From an uncultured Clostridia bacterium (GTDB lineage: Bacteria > Bacillota > Clostridia > Oscillospirales > Acutalibacteraceae), in NCBI GenBank assembly GCA_937916395.1, contig CALFTN010000042.1:1-37858 (forward strand): DNA of 37,858 bases, in the 5' to 3' direction. A program made the position numbers and the translations under genes. This document shows positions 30,645 to 37,858 of this stretch, piece by piece. The notes below the pieces were generated by a model. That model saw only the letters and a program-made list of their open reading frames with translations. It was not told where the DNA came from and did not search any database. Each line of letters opens with the position of its first letter. The stretch's first letter is position 1.

Positions 30645-31850
30645 CTAAATTCCAAAATTATTTTCCATAAGTGAACATCTTGTGAGTTTTTCCAGTCCAT
30701 ATTTTTTTCTTATTTTATCTCTTGCTATTTCTAGACGTTCTTCCTTTTCATGTTTCTTGTGTTCTTCTATATCAAAAAAAGAAGCCTGATTAAAAATAGT
30801 AAACGAATCAAGTAATTTTGTACCTGTAATGCTTAACGCTCTTATTGGCTCCGTATCAATATCAACATTTTCTTCTATGAGCCTCATAGCCTCTTCTGCT
30901 AAATCGTAAGCTAAATCTGTTGGCGAATCAAGAACCGTTGAACGCATTATAGTTTTCATTCCTGTATTTCTTATGCCAACCTGTAGCCCCGCACACTGAA
31001 CATTATGATTTCTAAGTCTTGCAGAAACCTTATCCGAAAGAAAATAAACGCACGTGCGTACGTCTGCCCAGTTTTTCAAATCAACCTTAAAAGTCATTCC
31101 ATTCCCTATTGATTTATATGCATCACGATATTGAAAATGATTAACCTTACTATAATCGTAACCATTAGCATACTGAAAAATAGCTTTTCCTTGAACGCCT
31201 AAAAGATTTTCCAAAACATCTTCGCCTATTTCTGCAATATCCCCTATAGTTTCAACGCCGAGTGTTTTTAATTTAGTGGCAGCTTTTCTGCCAACAGTAA
31301 AAAGCTCACCAGCTTTAAGAGGATATAAAAGTGTTTTAAAATTTTCTTTTGTTATAACTGTTACTGCATCTGGTTTTTTATAATCACTACCCATTTTCGC
31401 AAAAATCTTATTATAAGAAACTCCAACAGATATAGTTACACCAACCTCTTTTTTAATTACTTCTCTCAGTTCATTTGCTATTGTTTCGCCACTACCAAAT
31501 AATTTTTGTGAACCTGTTACATCAAGCCAACATTCATCCATACCAAATGGCTCTACTAAATCTGTATAACGGCAATAAATATCAAAAATCTTTTTTGAGT
31601 ACTCTTTATATTTATTGTGATGTGGTTTTACAAGCACCAAATCCGGACATTTACGCTTTGCCTGCCATATAGGCTCAGCCGTCTCCACACCATATTTTTT
31701 CGCTTTTTCATTTTTAGCTAAAACTATGCCGTGCCTGTATTCAGGGTCGCCGCAAACACAGAACGCATATTTTTTGAGTTCAGGATTCATATCTGCTTCA
31801 ACCGACGCAAAAAAATTATTGCAATCGCAATGAAGAATTACTCTTTCCAA
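30645..31850 (-). CDS. dinB: Y-family DNA polymerase IV
   Basis: 401 aa. Error-prone translesion polymerase. Visible: first catalytic Asp in VILHCDCNNFFASVEA, steric-gate FF, the second catalytic pair in GMDECWLDVTGS (family SIDEAFLD), SVGVSYNKIFAKMGSDYKKP, a helix-hairpin-helix thumb (TLGVETIGDIAEIGEDVLEN) and the little-finger domain. The C-terminal tail shows no clear beta-clamp pentapeptide beyond QASFF, which fits the QxxxF form. Start TTG 31850, 7 nt after GAGGTG. No SOS box looked convincing upstream. Confidence 0.93.
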   Translation of the reverse strand: MERVILHCDCNNFFASVEADMNPELKKYAFCVCGDPEYRHGIVLAKNEKAKKYGVETAEPIWQAKRKCPDLVLVKPHHNKYKEYSKKIFDIYCRYTDLVEPFGMDECWLDVTGSQKLFGSGETIANELREVIKKEVGVTISVGVSYNKIFAKMGSDYKKPDAVTVITKENFKTLLYPLKAGELFTVGRKAATKLKTLGVETIGDIAEIGEDVLENLLGVQGKAIFQYANGYDYSKVNHFQYRDAYKSIGNGMTFKVDLKNWADVRTCVYFLSDKVSARLRNHNVQCAGLQVGIRNTGMKTIMRSTVLDSPTDLAYDLAEEAMRLIEENVDIDTEPIRALSITGTKLLDSFTIFNQASFFDIEEHKKHEKEERLEIARDKIRKKYGLEKLTRCSLMENNFGI

Positions 31851-32033
31851 CCTTTTACACCTCAGATTTCAAAATAATAAATCAGTTTTGTTTTCTTGCT
31901 TTAATAATAACAGAAAATTTGTTCGGTGTAAAGAGGTAATCTAAAAAAATTTTTTCCAGTATAAAAATATTCCAACCAACCTTATAATAGACCTTCTATT
32001 TATAAAATATTTTGTTTTTTTAAACTTTTACTA

Positions 32034-32061
32034 TTGCATTTTTTTCAACAGATGATACAAT
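32034..32061 (+). promoter_or_regulatory. Probable promoter of the DUF3048 lipoprotein gene
   Basis: -35 TTGCAT (32034-32039), 16-nt spacer, -10 TACAAT (32056-32061). The rest of the 259-nt gap after dinB is AT-rich with no other feature seen. Confidence 0.5.
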
Positions 32062-32119
32062 ATTCTATGAACTAAAAATTGTTTGGTTTTATAAAAAAGA
32101 ACAGGAAGAGAAAATAATT

Positions 32120-33196
32120 ATGGCTAATTTCAAAAAAACACGTTTAATGAAATTTCTTTCATTAACATTCGCACTCACATTACTTATAACTACATTTGCT
32201 GGCTGTGGTGGCAACAAAGAAGACCCTACTACAACCGAGCCTACTACTGAAATCACAACAGAACCACCTGTTGTGCACAGAAACCCTTTAACAGGTAAAG
32301 CTGGTTACTCAGAAGAGCTTATTGGCAACAGACCTGTTATGGTTGTTGTTGAAAACCACCCACAAGCAAGACCTCAATGGGGCTTAACTTCATCTGATAT
32401 CGTTTTCGAAATGGTAGCTGAAGGTGGCATTACAAGAATGATTTTCATGTATGCTGATGCTTCACTTTTACCAGACAAGGTTGGCCCTGTAAGAAGTGCT
32501 CGTCACTACTTTTTAGATTTATCTGAAGGTTACGACTCAATCTTTGTTCATTTCGGTCAGAGCACATACGCAAAAACTCAATTAGCAGAGCACAATATAG
32601 ACAATATAAACGGTAACACAAGCGATGGTAAATATTTCGCACGTGACCGTTCAAGAAATGTTGACTCAGAGCACACAGCTTTCACTACAAAAGATAATAT
32701 AGTAAAAGCGATAAATGACAAGACTTACAGAACAACACTAAACGAAGGCTACGAAGACGCATTCAAATTTAACGTTGATGGCGATAAAGTATTAGACAAA
32801 GGCTCTTGCACAAACGCTACTGTTTCTTTCTCTGGTAGTTACACATACACCTTTAACTATGATAAACAAGAGAATGTTTATTACTCCTCTCTTAACGGCA
32901 CTGAGTTTATGGACAGCAACGGAACACAACAAAACTTTACAAACCTCATTGTTCTCTACACAGATATTTCTAATATTTCTGGCGACACCAAAAACAGAGT
33001 TAATATCGACTTAAGCGAAGGCGAAGGCATCTATATTTCAAATGGTTCTTATTGTGATATCACCTGGAAAAAGGGTGAAAGCACAGATATGTTAAAGCTT
33101 TATGACACCGAAGGTGAAGAATTAAAGCTCAACATAGGCAGAAGCTACATTGCAATTGTTGATAACAGCAGAGAATCTGTAAATACTATTTCTTAA
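32120..33196 (+). CDS. DUF3048 (YerB-like) lipoprotein
   Basis: 358 aa. Type II signal peptide with lipobox FAGC (Cys about residue 28), a Thr/Glu/Pro linker, then the two DUF3048 domains: NPLTGKAGY, RPVMVVVENHPQARPQWGL, IVFEMVAEGGITRMIFMYAD, KVGPVRSARHYFLDLSEGYD, and a C-terminal domain with YISNGSYCDITWKKG. YerB-family proteins are surface lipoproteins without an established activity. Ribosome site AGGAAGAG before ATG 32120. Ends at a hairpin at 33204-33229. Confidence 0.92.
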   Translation: MANFKKTRLMKFLSLTFALTLLITTFAGCGGNKEDPTTTEPTTEITTEPPVVHRNPLTGKAGYSEELIGNRPVMVVVENHPQARPQWGLTSSDIVFEMVAEGGITRMIFMYADASLLPDKVGPVRSARHYFLDLSEGYDSIFVHFGQSTYAKTQLAEHNIDNINGNTSDGKYFARDRSRNVDSEHTAFTTKDNIVKAINDKTYRTTLNEGYEDAFKFNVDGDKVLDKGSCTNATVSFSGSYTYTFNYDKQENVYYSSLNGTEFMDSNGTQQNFTNLIVLYTDISNISGDTKNRVNIDLSEGEGIYISNGSYCDITWKKGESTDMLKLYDTEGEELKLNIGRSYIAIVDNSRESVNTIS

Positions 33197-33203
33197 GAAA
33201 CTC

Positions 33204-33229
33204 ACCCACAAGGTATCAGCCTTGTGGGT
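33204..33229 (+). terminator. Terminator of the DUF3048 gene
   Basis: 10-bp perfect stem ACCCACAAGG / CCTTGTGGGT with a 6-nt loop, followed by a modest T-rich tail. Confidence 0.7.
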
Positions 33230-33241
33230 ATTTCTATATAA

Positions 33242-33290
33242 TAATCTTACGAAATCTTAATTTGATTTTATATCTTCTCTGTGGTATCAT
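33242..33290 (+). promoter_or_regulatory. Promoter and candidate operator of the two-component system
   Basis: -35 TTGATT (33262-33267), 17-nt spacer, -10 TATCAT (33285-33290). Just upstream, ATCTTACGAA and ATCTTAATTT form a 10-bp-period direct repeat (33244-33263), typical spacing for OmpR-family sites. The 13-mer TAATCTTACGAAA (33242-33254) recurs at 34900-34912, upstream of the ABC genes. Confidence 0.55.
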
Positions 33291-33317
33291 TTATCATAGA
33301 AAAAAGGTGGTGGTAAC

Positions 33318-33974
33318 TTGTCAGCAAAAATACTTTTAGTCGAGGATGATATATTTCTTCGTGACGGAATAAAGGAAGCATTAAAAAAAGAGGGGTATTC
33401 CGTATTCACTGCAGAAGACTGCAAAACTGCAAAATCAGAGTTTGTAAAAGAAAGCCCTGACCTTTTAATTCTTGATGTAATGCTCCCTGATGGTAATGGC
33501 TTTGACCTTTGTACACTTTTCAGGTCACTTAATAAAAATGTTCCAATACTTTTTCTTACCGCCTGTGATGACGAAGTTCAGATTGTTCGTGGGCTTGATT
33601 CTGGTGCAGATGATTATGTTACAAAGCCTTTTAAATTACTTGAGTTACTTTCAAGAATAAGAGCAATTTTAAGACGAAGCAACAACACGATTCTTAACTC
33701 AAGTGATATTACAATAGATATAAACAATATGACAGTAAAATGTAAAGGGCAGACTGTTTTTGTAACGCCTATTGAATTTCAGATTCTTTCTACCCTTGTT
33801 CGTAACAATGGTGTTATAGTTACAAGAAGTGTGCTTTTAGAAAATATATGGGATAGTGACGGAGCTTTTATTGATGACAACACACTCTCTGTTCATATTA
33901 GCCGACTTCGTGAAAAAATCGGCTCAGAGCATATAAAAACAGTTCGTGGTATCGGCTACAGATGGGAGAATTAA
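33318..33974 (+). CDS. OmpR-family response regulator
   Basis: 218 aa. Receiver domain with phospho-acceptor Asp53 (LLILDVMLPDGNGFD), FLTACDDE, and KPF switch lysine; C-terminal winged helix (VTPIEFQILSTLVRNNG, DDNTLSVHISRLREKIG, VRGIGYRWEN). Start is TTG 33318, preceded by AAAAGGTGGTGG. The cognate kinase starts 1 nt after its stop. With the downstream ABC pair this forms a BceRS-BceAB/VraDE-like arrangement often used for antimicrobial-peptide sensing; this role is inferred from gene order only. Confidence 0.95.
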   Translation: MSAKILLVEDDIFLRDGIKEALKKEGYSVFTAEDCKTAKSEFVKESPDLLILDVMLPDGNGFDLCTLFRSLNKNVPILFLTACDDEVQIVRGLDSGADDYVTKPFKLLELLSRIRAILRRSNNTILNSSDITIDINNMTVKCKGQTVFVTPIEFQILSTLVRNNGVIVTRSVLLENIWDSDGAFIDDNTLSVHISRLREKIGSEHIKTVRGIGYRWEN

Positions 33975-33975
33975 A

Positions 33976-34881
33976 ATGACAAACTTAGAAATTATTTTAA
34001 TCTTAATTGTAGCTTTGTTGTGCCTTTTGATTTTAGCATTGATTATAAAATCAATTAAAACCAAAAAGAAGATAAACAATTTAACAAATAGCATAGAAAA
34101 ATACTTAGAAGATGGTACTTCAACAAAATTCAGTACTGATGACAACAATTTTTCATCATTACAAAATGCAGTTTGCGATTTAGAGAATGCTTTAGAATTA
34201 CAAAAGCATAATACTAAAGCAGAAACACAAAGAAATTCAGATTTTATTGCTGATATCTCTCATCAATTCAAAACCCCTATTGCAGGGCTTAAACTATACA
34301 TCGAAATGGATAATGAACTAAATCCAACTGACCACACAGAAAAAGAATTACAACTGATTGAGAAAATGGAAGAGTTAATTGGGAAACTCTTGCACCTTGA
34401 AAAGATTAAAACTGATGCTTACACAATGGATTTTGCAACTTGTGAGGTAAGAGAAATTGTGAGTAGCATTATAACTGATTTTAAGCCAATTTTTAAGGAA
34501 AAGGAATTCACTGTTACAGGTAGCAGTAAAATGCGTTGTGATAAATCGTGGCTTTTTGAAGCAATTGGTAATGTAATTAAGAATGCGTGTGAGCATACTA
34601 AAGATAATGGAAAAATCGATGTAATAATTGAGGACAGTGAGCAGTCAACTATTGTAACTGTTTCTGACAATGGTGGTGGAGTTGAAACGCAAGAAATTTC
34701 TAAAATATTCAATCGCTTTCACAGAACTAAAAATGCTAAACCACAAAGTGCAGGTATTGGTCTTGCAATTACAAAGGCAATAGTTGAAAAACATCACGGA
34801 ACTATAAGTGCCGAGAATACAGAAAAAGGTCTTGATATTATTATGTGCTTTCCACATTTAGATGGGTATGTAACTTATTAA
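33976..34881 (+). CDS. Sensor histidine kinase (single TM)
   Basis: 301 aa from ATG 33976, immediately after the regulator stop; ribosome site GGGAG inside that gene. One N-terminal TM helix (about 4-24), then a linker and coiled coil, HisKA box DFIADISHQFKTPIAGLKL (phospho-His in SHQFKTP), N box IGNVIKNACEHTKDNG, and ATP-lid motifs VSDNGGGV and SAGIGLAITKAIVEKH. No extracellular sensor domain, so the signal is probably taken from a partner, plausibly the adjacent ABC permease as in Bce-type modules. Confidence 0.94.
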   Translation: MTNLEIILILIVALLCLLILALIIKSIKTKKKINNLTNSIEKYLEDGTSTKFSTDDNNFSSLQNAVCDLENALELQKHNTKAETQRNSDFIADISHQFKTPIAGLKLYIEMDNELNPTDHTEKELQLIEKMEELIGKLLHLEKIKTDAYTMDFATCEVREIVSSIITDFKPIFKEKEFTVTGSSKMRCDKSWLFEAIGNVIKNACEHTKDNGKIDVIIEDSEQSTIVTVSDNGGGVETQEISKIFNRFHRTKNAKPQSAGIGLAITKAIVEKHHGTISAENTEKGLDIIMCFPHLDGYVTY

Positions 34882-34890
34882 AAATTAAGA

Positions 34891-34973
34891 AAGTGGCTTT
34901 AATCTTACGAAAATGTAAGATTAAAGTCACTTAAATTTAATGTTAGTGTTTTACAATAGAGCTACAGTAAAAT
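34891..34973 (+). promoter_or_regulatory. Hairpin and promoter region before the ABC genes
   Basis: An 18-bp stem with one G-T pair (34891-34908 with 34915-34932) carries TAATCTTACGAAA in its left arm, the 13-mer also found before the regulator gene. No T-run follows, so it may be an operator rather than a terminator. Downstream, -10 TAAAAT (34968-34973) lacks a good -35 and is preceded by TTTTAC...GTAAAA inverted half-sites (34950-34973). Confidence 0.5.
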
Positions 34974-34989
34974 TATAAGGAGAATTTTT

Positions 34990-35685
34990 ATGAGTATTAT
35001 TGAATGTAAAAATTTAACAAAGGAATATTTAAGTGGTGAAAATGTAGTAGTCGCTTTAAATGATGTTACAGTAAGCTTTGAAAAAGGCGAATTTGTTGCT
35101 ATTACTGGCCCTTCTGGTTCTGGTAAATCTACATTTTTACATTGCCTCAGTAGCCTTGAGAATGCTACAAGTGGCGAGGTTATTTATAATAACGAGAGTT
35201 TAAAAAGCTATAACGATAATCAGCTTTCTATTTTAAGAAGAAGACGCTTCGGCTTTGTTTTCCAGGCTTATAACTTGGTTGAAGAATTAACAGGCTATGA
35301 AAACATTCTTTTACCTATTATGCTCGACAAGAAAAAGCCAGATGAAGAATATCTAAAAAAGATTATAGATATTTTAGGGATTGAAGATAGATTAAGTCAC
35401 CTCCCCTCTGCTCTTTCAGGTGGTCAGCAACAAAGAATTGCAATAGCACGTGCTTTAGCTAACAAACCAACAATTCTTTTTGCCGATGAGCCAACCGGTA
35501 ACCTCGATGGTAAAAGTGGTAGAGAAGTTCTTTCACTTTTAAAATACGTTAGTAAGGAATTAGGCGTAACACTCATTCTTGTAACTCACGATTTAAATGT
35601 TGCAGAGCAGGCAGACAGAGTTATTACCATTGAAGATGGTGCAGTAATTAAAGATAGTAAAAATACATCTGCTCAAGGTGAGTAA
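34990..35685 (+). CDS. ABC transporter ATP-binding protein, MacB/LolD/BceA group
   Basis: 231 aa. Walker A GPSGSGKST, Q-loop FVFQAYNLVEELT, signature LSGGQQQRIAIARAL, Walker B ILFADEPTGNLD and switch His in LVTHDLN. The NLVEELT and EPTGNLD wording is typical of the lipoprotein/peptide export-type ATPases that pair with FtsX-like permeases. ATG 34990 with ribosome site AAGGAG. The permease follows 2 nt after the stop codon. Probably induced by the upstream two-component system. Confidence 0.95.
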   Translation: MSIIECKNLTKEYLSGENVVVALNDVTVSFEKGEFVAITGPSGSGKSTFLHCLSSLENATSGEVIYNNESLKSYNDNQLSILRRRRFGFVFQAYNLVEELTGYENILLPIMLDKKKPDEEYLKKIIDILGIEDRLSHLPSALSGGQQQRIAIARALANKPTILFADEPTGNLDGKSGREVLSLLKYVSKELGVTLILVTHDLNVAEQADRVITIEDGAVIKDSKNTSAQGE

Positions 35686-35687
35686 TT

Positions 35688-37858
35688 ATGAAAAAGAAAA
35701 AGCTTACTTATAACTCCCTTGCGTTAGGGAACTTAAAAAACCGTAAGAAGCAATACACACTTCTTATTATCGGAATAATTCTTTCAATGACGCTTTCGTC
35801 AAGCTTTACGTTTTTTGTTTCAAGTGCTATAAGCTCTGCTTTAGAAACGCATAATTTTCTTTATGGTAAACAAACAGATATTATGCTTAATACTGCAACA
35901 AGCGATGAAATTGAACAATATTTAAATGAAACAACAGAAAAGCACGGCTATGCACATATTGTAGGAAAGCTTACTTCAGAAGATAGCGAAACGAGTATAG
36001 GCTCTTATGTAGCGTGGTTAGATGATAACGCAAAAGAGCTTTATTACCAGAGCCTTATTGAAGGCAGAATGCCTACTGCTGAAAATGAAATTGCTATTGA
36101 AAAAAGTGCTTTGGCAAGACTTGGCATTGAATATAAATTAAACGAAAAAATAGTGTTTGATTTTTACGTTAAAGATGCTGGCACTATTAAAGAAAAGCCT
36201 ATAAAAAAAGAATATATTCTCGTAGGTATTTTAAACGATAAGCGTTCAAATATTGAAAAACAGTCCTGGGCATCAGATATAGATATTCCGGCAGCATTTG
36301 TTATGGATAATACCAAGGTAGAAATCGGTGGCAAAGAAGCATTGCATTGTTTCGTTTTAGATAACTCTGATGCGCTTATGCAGGATTATATTGGATTAAC
36401 AAGACCTTTGAGAAAGGCTTATTATGGTGCTAACGATGGCATGGGTTGGTACACCACAGGCGGTTACGAAATTATGTACACCGTTGCGGATACTTTTGGT
36501 GTTAATGCGCCCTATTTACTTATTCTTGTATTTGTTGCGGTTTTAGCAATTGCCGCAAATATTGGTATTGTCAATGCGTTTTCAACAAACTTAAAAGAAC
36601 GCAAAAGACAAATAGGTCTTTTAAGAAGCGTTGGTGCTACAAGACGCCAGATTATAAAGGTTTATGGCAAAGAGACATTTATTTTATGCCTTATTTGTAC
36701 ACCTGTGAGTATCTTGATTTCTGTTTTAGCAGTTGCTTTAAGTGTCAGCACGTTTGGTGAAAACTTTGTGTTTAAGCCAAGCTGGTGGGTGTTACCTTTA
36801 AGTGCAATAATAAGTATTTTAATCGTTACACTTTCATCGTTTATTCCGTTATTTTCTGCTTCTAGAATCACACCAATGCAGGCTATAAGAAATATCAGCC
36901 TTAACAGAAAAATAAAAACTAAAAAAATAAAAATACAAAAAGAGTTTGATACTTCAAAACTTTTAGCAAAAAGAAATATTAAACTCTACAAAAGCAAACA
37001 GGTTTTAACAAGTGTAATTCTTGCTATTGCAGTTTTCGGTTCACTTTTCGGTTTTTCTTTAGCTGGTGCAATGAGAGAACAGGATATTTCGCTTAAATCA
37101 GATTACAAAGTTACTTCAGATATGGATTATGCTTCAAAAAGAATTGCTAATTACGATTGGTTCCGTTATGGAATTTCTGAAAATGACATAGAGGACATAC
37201 TTTCTAATAGTTATGTAGAAAGCGTAAAAGGCACAAAAGAAGCTAACGGATATATTGAAGTAGAAGAGCTTACAGATTACTTAAAGCTTTGTAATTACGC
37301 AACAGGTGTTTATCCTTTATCTGTTAATGAAGTGAAAGTAACTAAAGAAAACTATGAAAAATATCAGGAAACACCTATAGAAAACACCGCAGTTATCGAA
37401 AAAGCGAATATTACTTCGCCTATTCTTCCGTTGGATTTTTTAGCAATACCAGAGGAAGATTTCAATACTTCAAATGAAACTGTTTTAGAAGGTAAAATAA
37501 ACATAGACAAATTAAATTCTGGTGAAGAAGTAATTCTTGTTTTGCCTAAAACTTTAGAGCTCAGTACATATTACTACGTTTATGAAAGTGACAACTACAG
37601 TTATTCTTCTCTTGATGTAAATTCAAAATCGGCTGATGCAGATGAAGATGAAATAACAATATTAAAAACTGCAGAATTAACAGACGAATTCAAGGTTGGC
37701 GATAAAATCAAACTCGGCTTTATAATGTCAAATACCGGTGAAGAGCCTTTAGATTACACTGCAGAAGGTGACGAACCAGTAGTAACCAAAGGAGCATTTG
37801 ACCATGAAAAAATAGAAAAAGAGGTTACTGTTGGTGCAATTATTTATGAGTATTCAGG
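35688..37858 (+). CDS. FtsX-like ABC permease (3' end outside window)
   Basis: The open frame runs from ATG 35688 (MKKKKLTYNSLALGNLKNRK), 8 nt after AAGGTG, to the window end without a stop: at least 723 codons. N-terminal TM (about 22-44), a large extracytoplasmic MacB-like domain, then three TM helices of the FtsX domain with NIGIVNAFSTNLKERKRQIG and LLRSVGATRRQIIKVYGKE, the coupling region facing the ATPase. A second unit follows (KLLAKRNIKLYKSKQVL, next TM, then another large extracytoplasmic domain). This 2 x FtsX layout is usual for permeases of about 800 residues or more, so the last TM bundle should lie just beyond the edge. Confidence 0.93.
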   Translation, partial: MKKKKLTYNSLALGNLKNRKKQYTLLIIGIILSMTLSSSFTFFVSSAISSALETHNFLYGKQTDIMLNTATSDEIEQYLNETTEKHGYAHIVGKLTSEDSETSIGSYVAWLDDNAKELYYQSLIEGRMPTAENEIAIEKSALARLGIEYKLNEKIVFDFYVKDAGTIKEKPIKKEYILVGILNDKRSNIEKQSWASDIDIPAAFVMDNTKVEIGGKEALHCFVLDNSDALMQDYIGLTRPLRKAYYGANDGMGWYTTGGYEIMYTVADTFGVNAPYLLILVFVAVLAIAANIGIVNAFSTNLKERKRQIGLLRSVGATRRQIIKVYGKETFILCLICTPVSILISVLAVALSVSTFGENFVFKPSWWVLPLSAIISILIVTLSSFIPLFSASRITPMQAIRNISLNRKIKTKKIKIQKEFDTSKLLAKRNIKLYKSKQVLTSVILAIAVFGSLFGFSLAGAMREQDISLKSDYKVTSDMDYASKRIANYDWFRYGISENDIEDILSNSYVESVKGTKEANGYIEVEELTDYLKLCNYATGVYPLSVNEVKVTKENYEKYQETPIENTAVIEKANITSPILPLDFLAIPEEDFNTSNETVLEGKINIDKLNSGEEVILVLPKTLELSTYYYVYESDNYSYSSLDVNSKSADADEDEITILKTAELTDEFKVGDKIKLGFIMSNTGEEPLDYTAEGDEPVVTKGAFDHEKIEKEVTVGAIIYEYS

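Noticed and set aside
30617..30700. Longer start for the PRC-barrel gene inside dinB
   Set aside because: Adds a hydrophobic non-family stretch; TTG 30616 with AGGAGTGA gives the normal family N terminus.
31851..31930. SOS/LexA box upstream of dinB
   Set aside because: No convincing CGAAC...GTTCG-type site was seen; the GTTCG word at 31921 has no partner half.

Overview
The window is a low-GC, densely coded stretch of a Gram-positive chromosome, most likely from a gut Clostridia lineage (Oscillospiraceae/Ruminococcaceae-like). Three things point there: spoIIID and a YlmC/YmxH-type PRC-barrel gene (endospore former), strong GGAGG-type ribosome sites with frequent TTG starts, and many anaerobe-typical genes (indolepyruvate:ferredoxin oxidoreductase, GH38 mannosidase, ECF vitamin transporter). 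No rRNA, tRNA, CRISPR array, phage or transposase gene was found.

Layout. 1-3.7 kb (minus): iorA (cut by the window edge) behind an acyl-CoA ligase, then a DUF1643 gene. 3.9-6.8 kb (plus): phosphoribosyltransferase, rsmI, an unknown membrane-anchored protein and a sugar-phosphate-isomerase-like TIM barrel, closed by a perfect bidirectional terminator. 6.9-9.5 kb (minus): an AgrC/AgrA-like kinase and LytTR regulator without agrB/agrD, then a small 4-TM protein. 9.5-12.1 kb (minus): mscL (with zinc-ribbon tail), murT and a gatD whose catalytic Cys and His are both replaced. 12.2-13.7 kb (plus): coaX and a PanT-like ECF S component. 13.8-18.3 kb: two lipoproteins, a VanY-type carboxypeptidase overlapping a YwqG/DUF1963 gene, a duplicated-domain exported protein and spoIIID. 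18.5-19.9 kb: a phosphohexomutase. 19.9-22.2 kb: a small accessory island with four tiny membrane-protein genes (three tandem paralogues), a 280-bp element with 26-bp terminal inverted repeats, and flanking copies of one hairpin repeat. 22.2-28.6 kb (minus): two epimerase-like SDR proteins, a YfbR nucleotidase and a GH38 alpha-mannosidase. 28.8-30.3 kb (plus): an IMP dehydrogenase close to the Tritrichomonas type. 30.4-31.9 kb (minus): dinB and the PRC-barrel gene. 32.1-37.9 kb (plus): a DUF3048 lipoprotein, then an OmpR-type two-component system with a MacB/FtsX-type ABC exporter cut by the window end.

The best candidate for an undescribed system is a LytTR-linked regulon. Two promoters 12 kb apart (9393-9459 and 21683-21749, both minus) share an almost identical pair of direct repeats with a 21-bp period, and in both the -10 box starts exactly 28 nt after the second repeat, with no recognisable -35 box. 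One sits upstream of the small membrane gene next to the LytTR regulator; the other upstream of the four-gene membrane-protein island. This suggests that the kinase/regulator pair at 6.9-8.9 kb switches on dispersed sets of small multi-TM proteins of unknown function.

The second-best lead is the MurT partner with a degenerate glutaminase. Assignments come from reading motifs and from memory of protein families; no database search was run.
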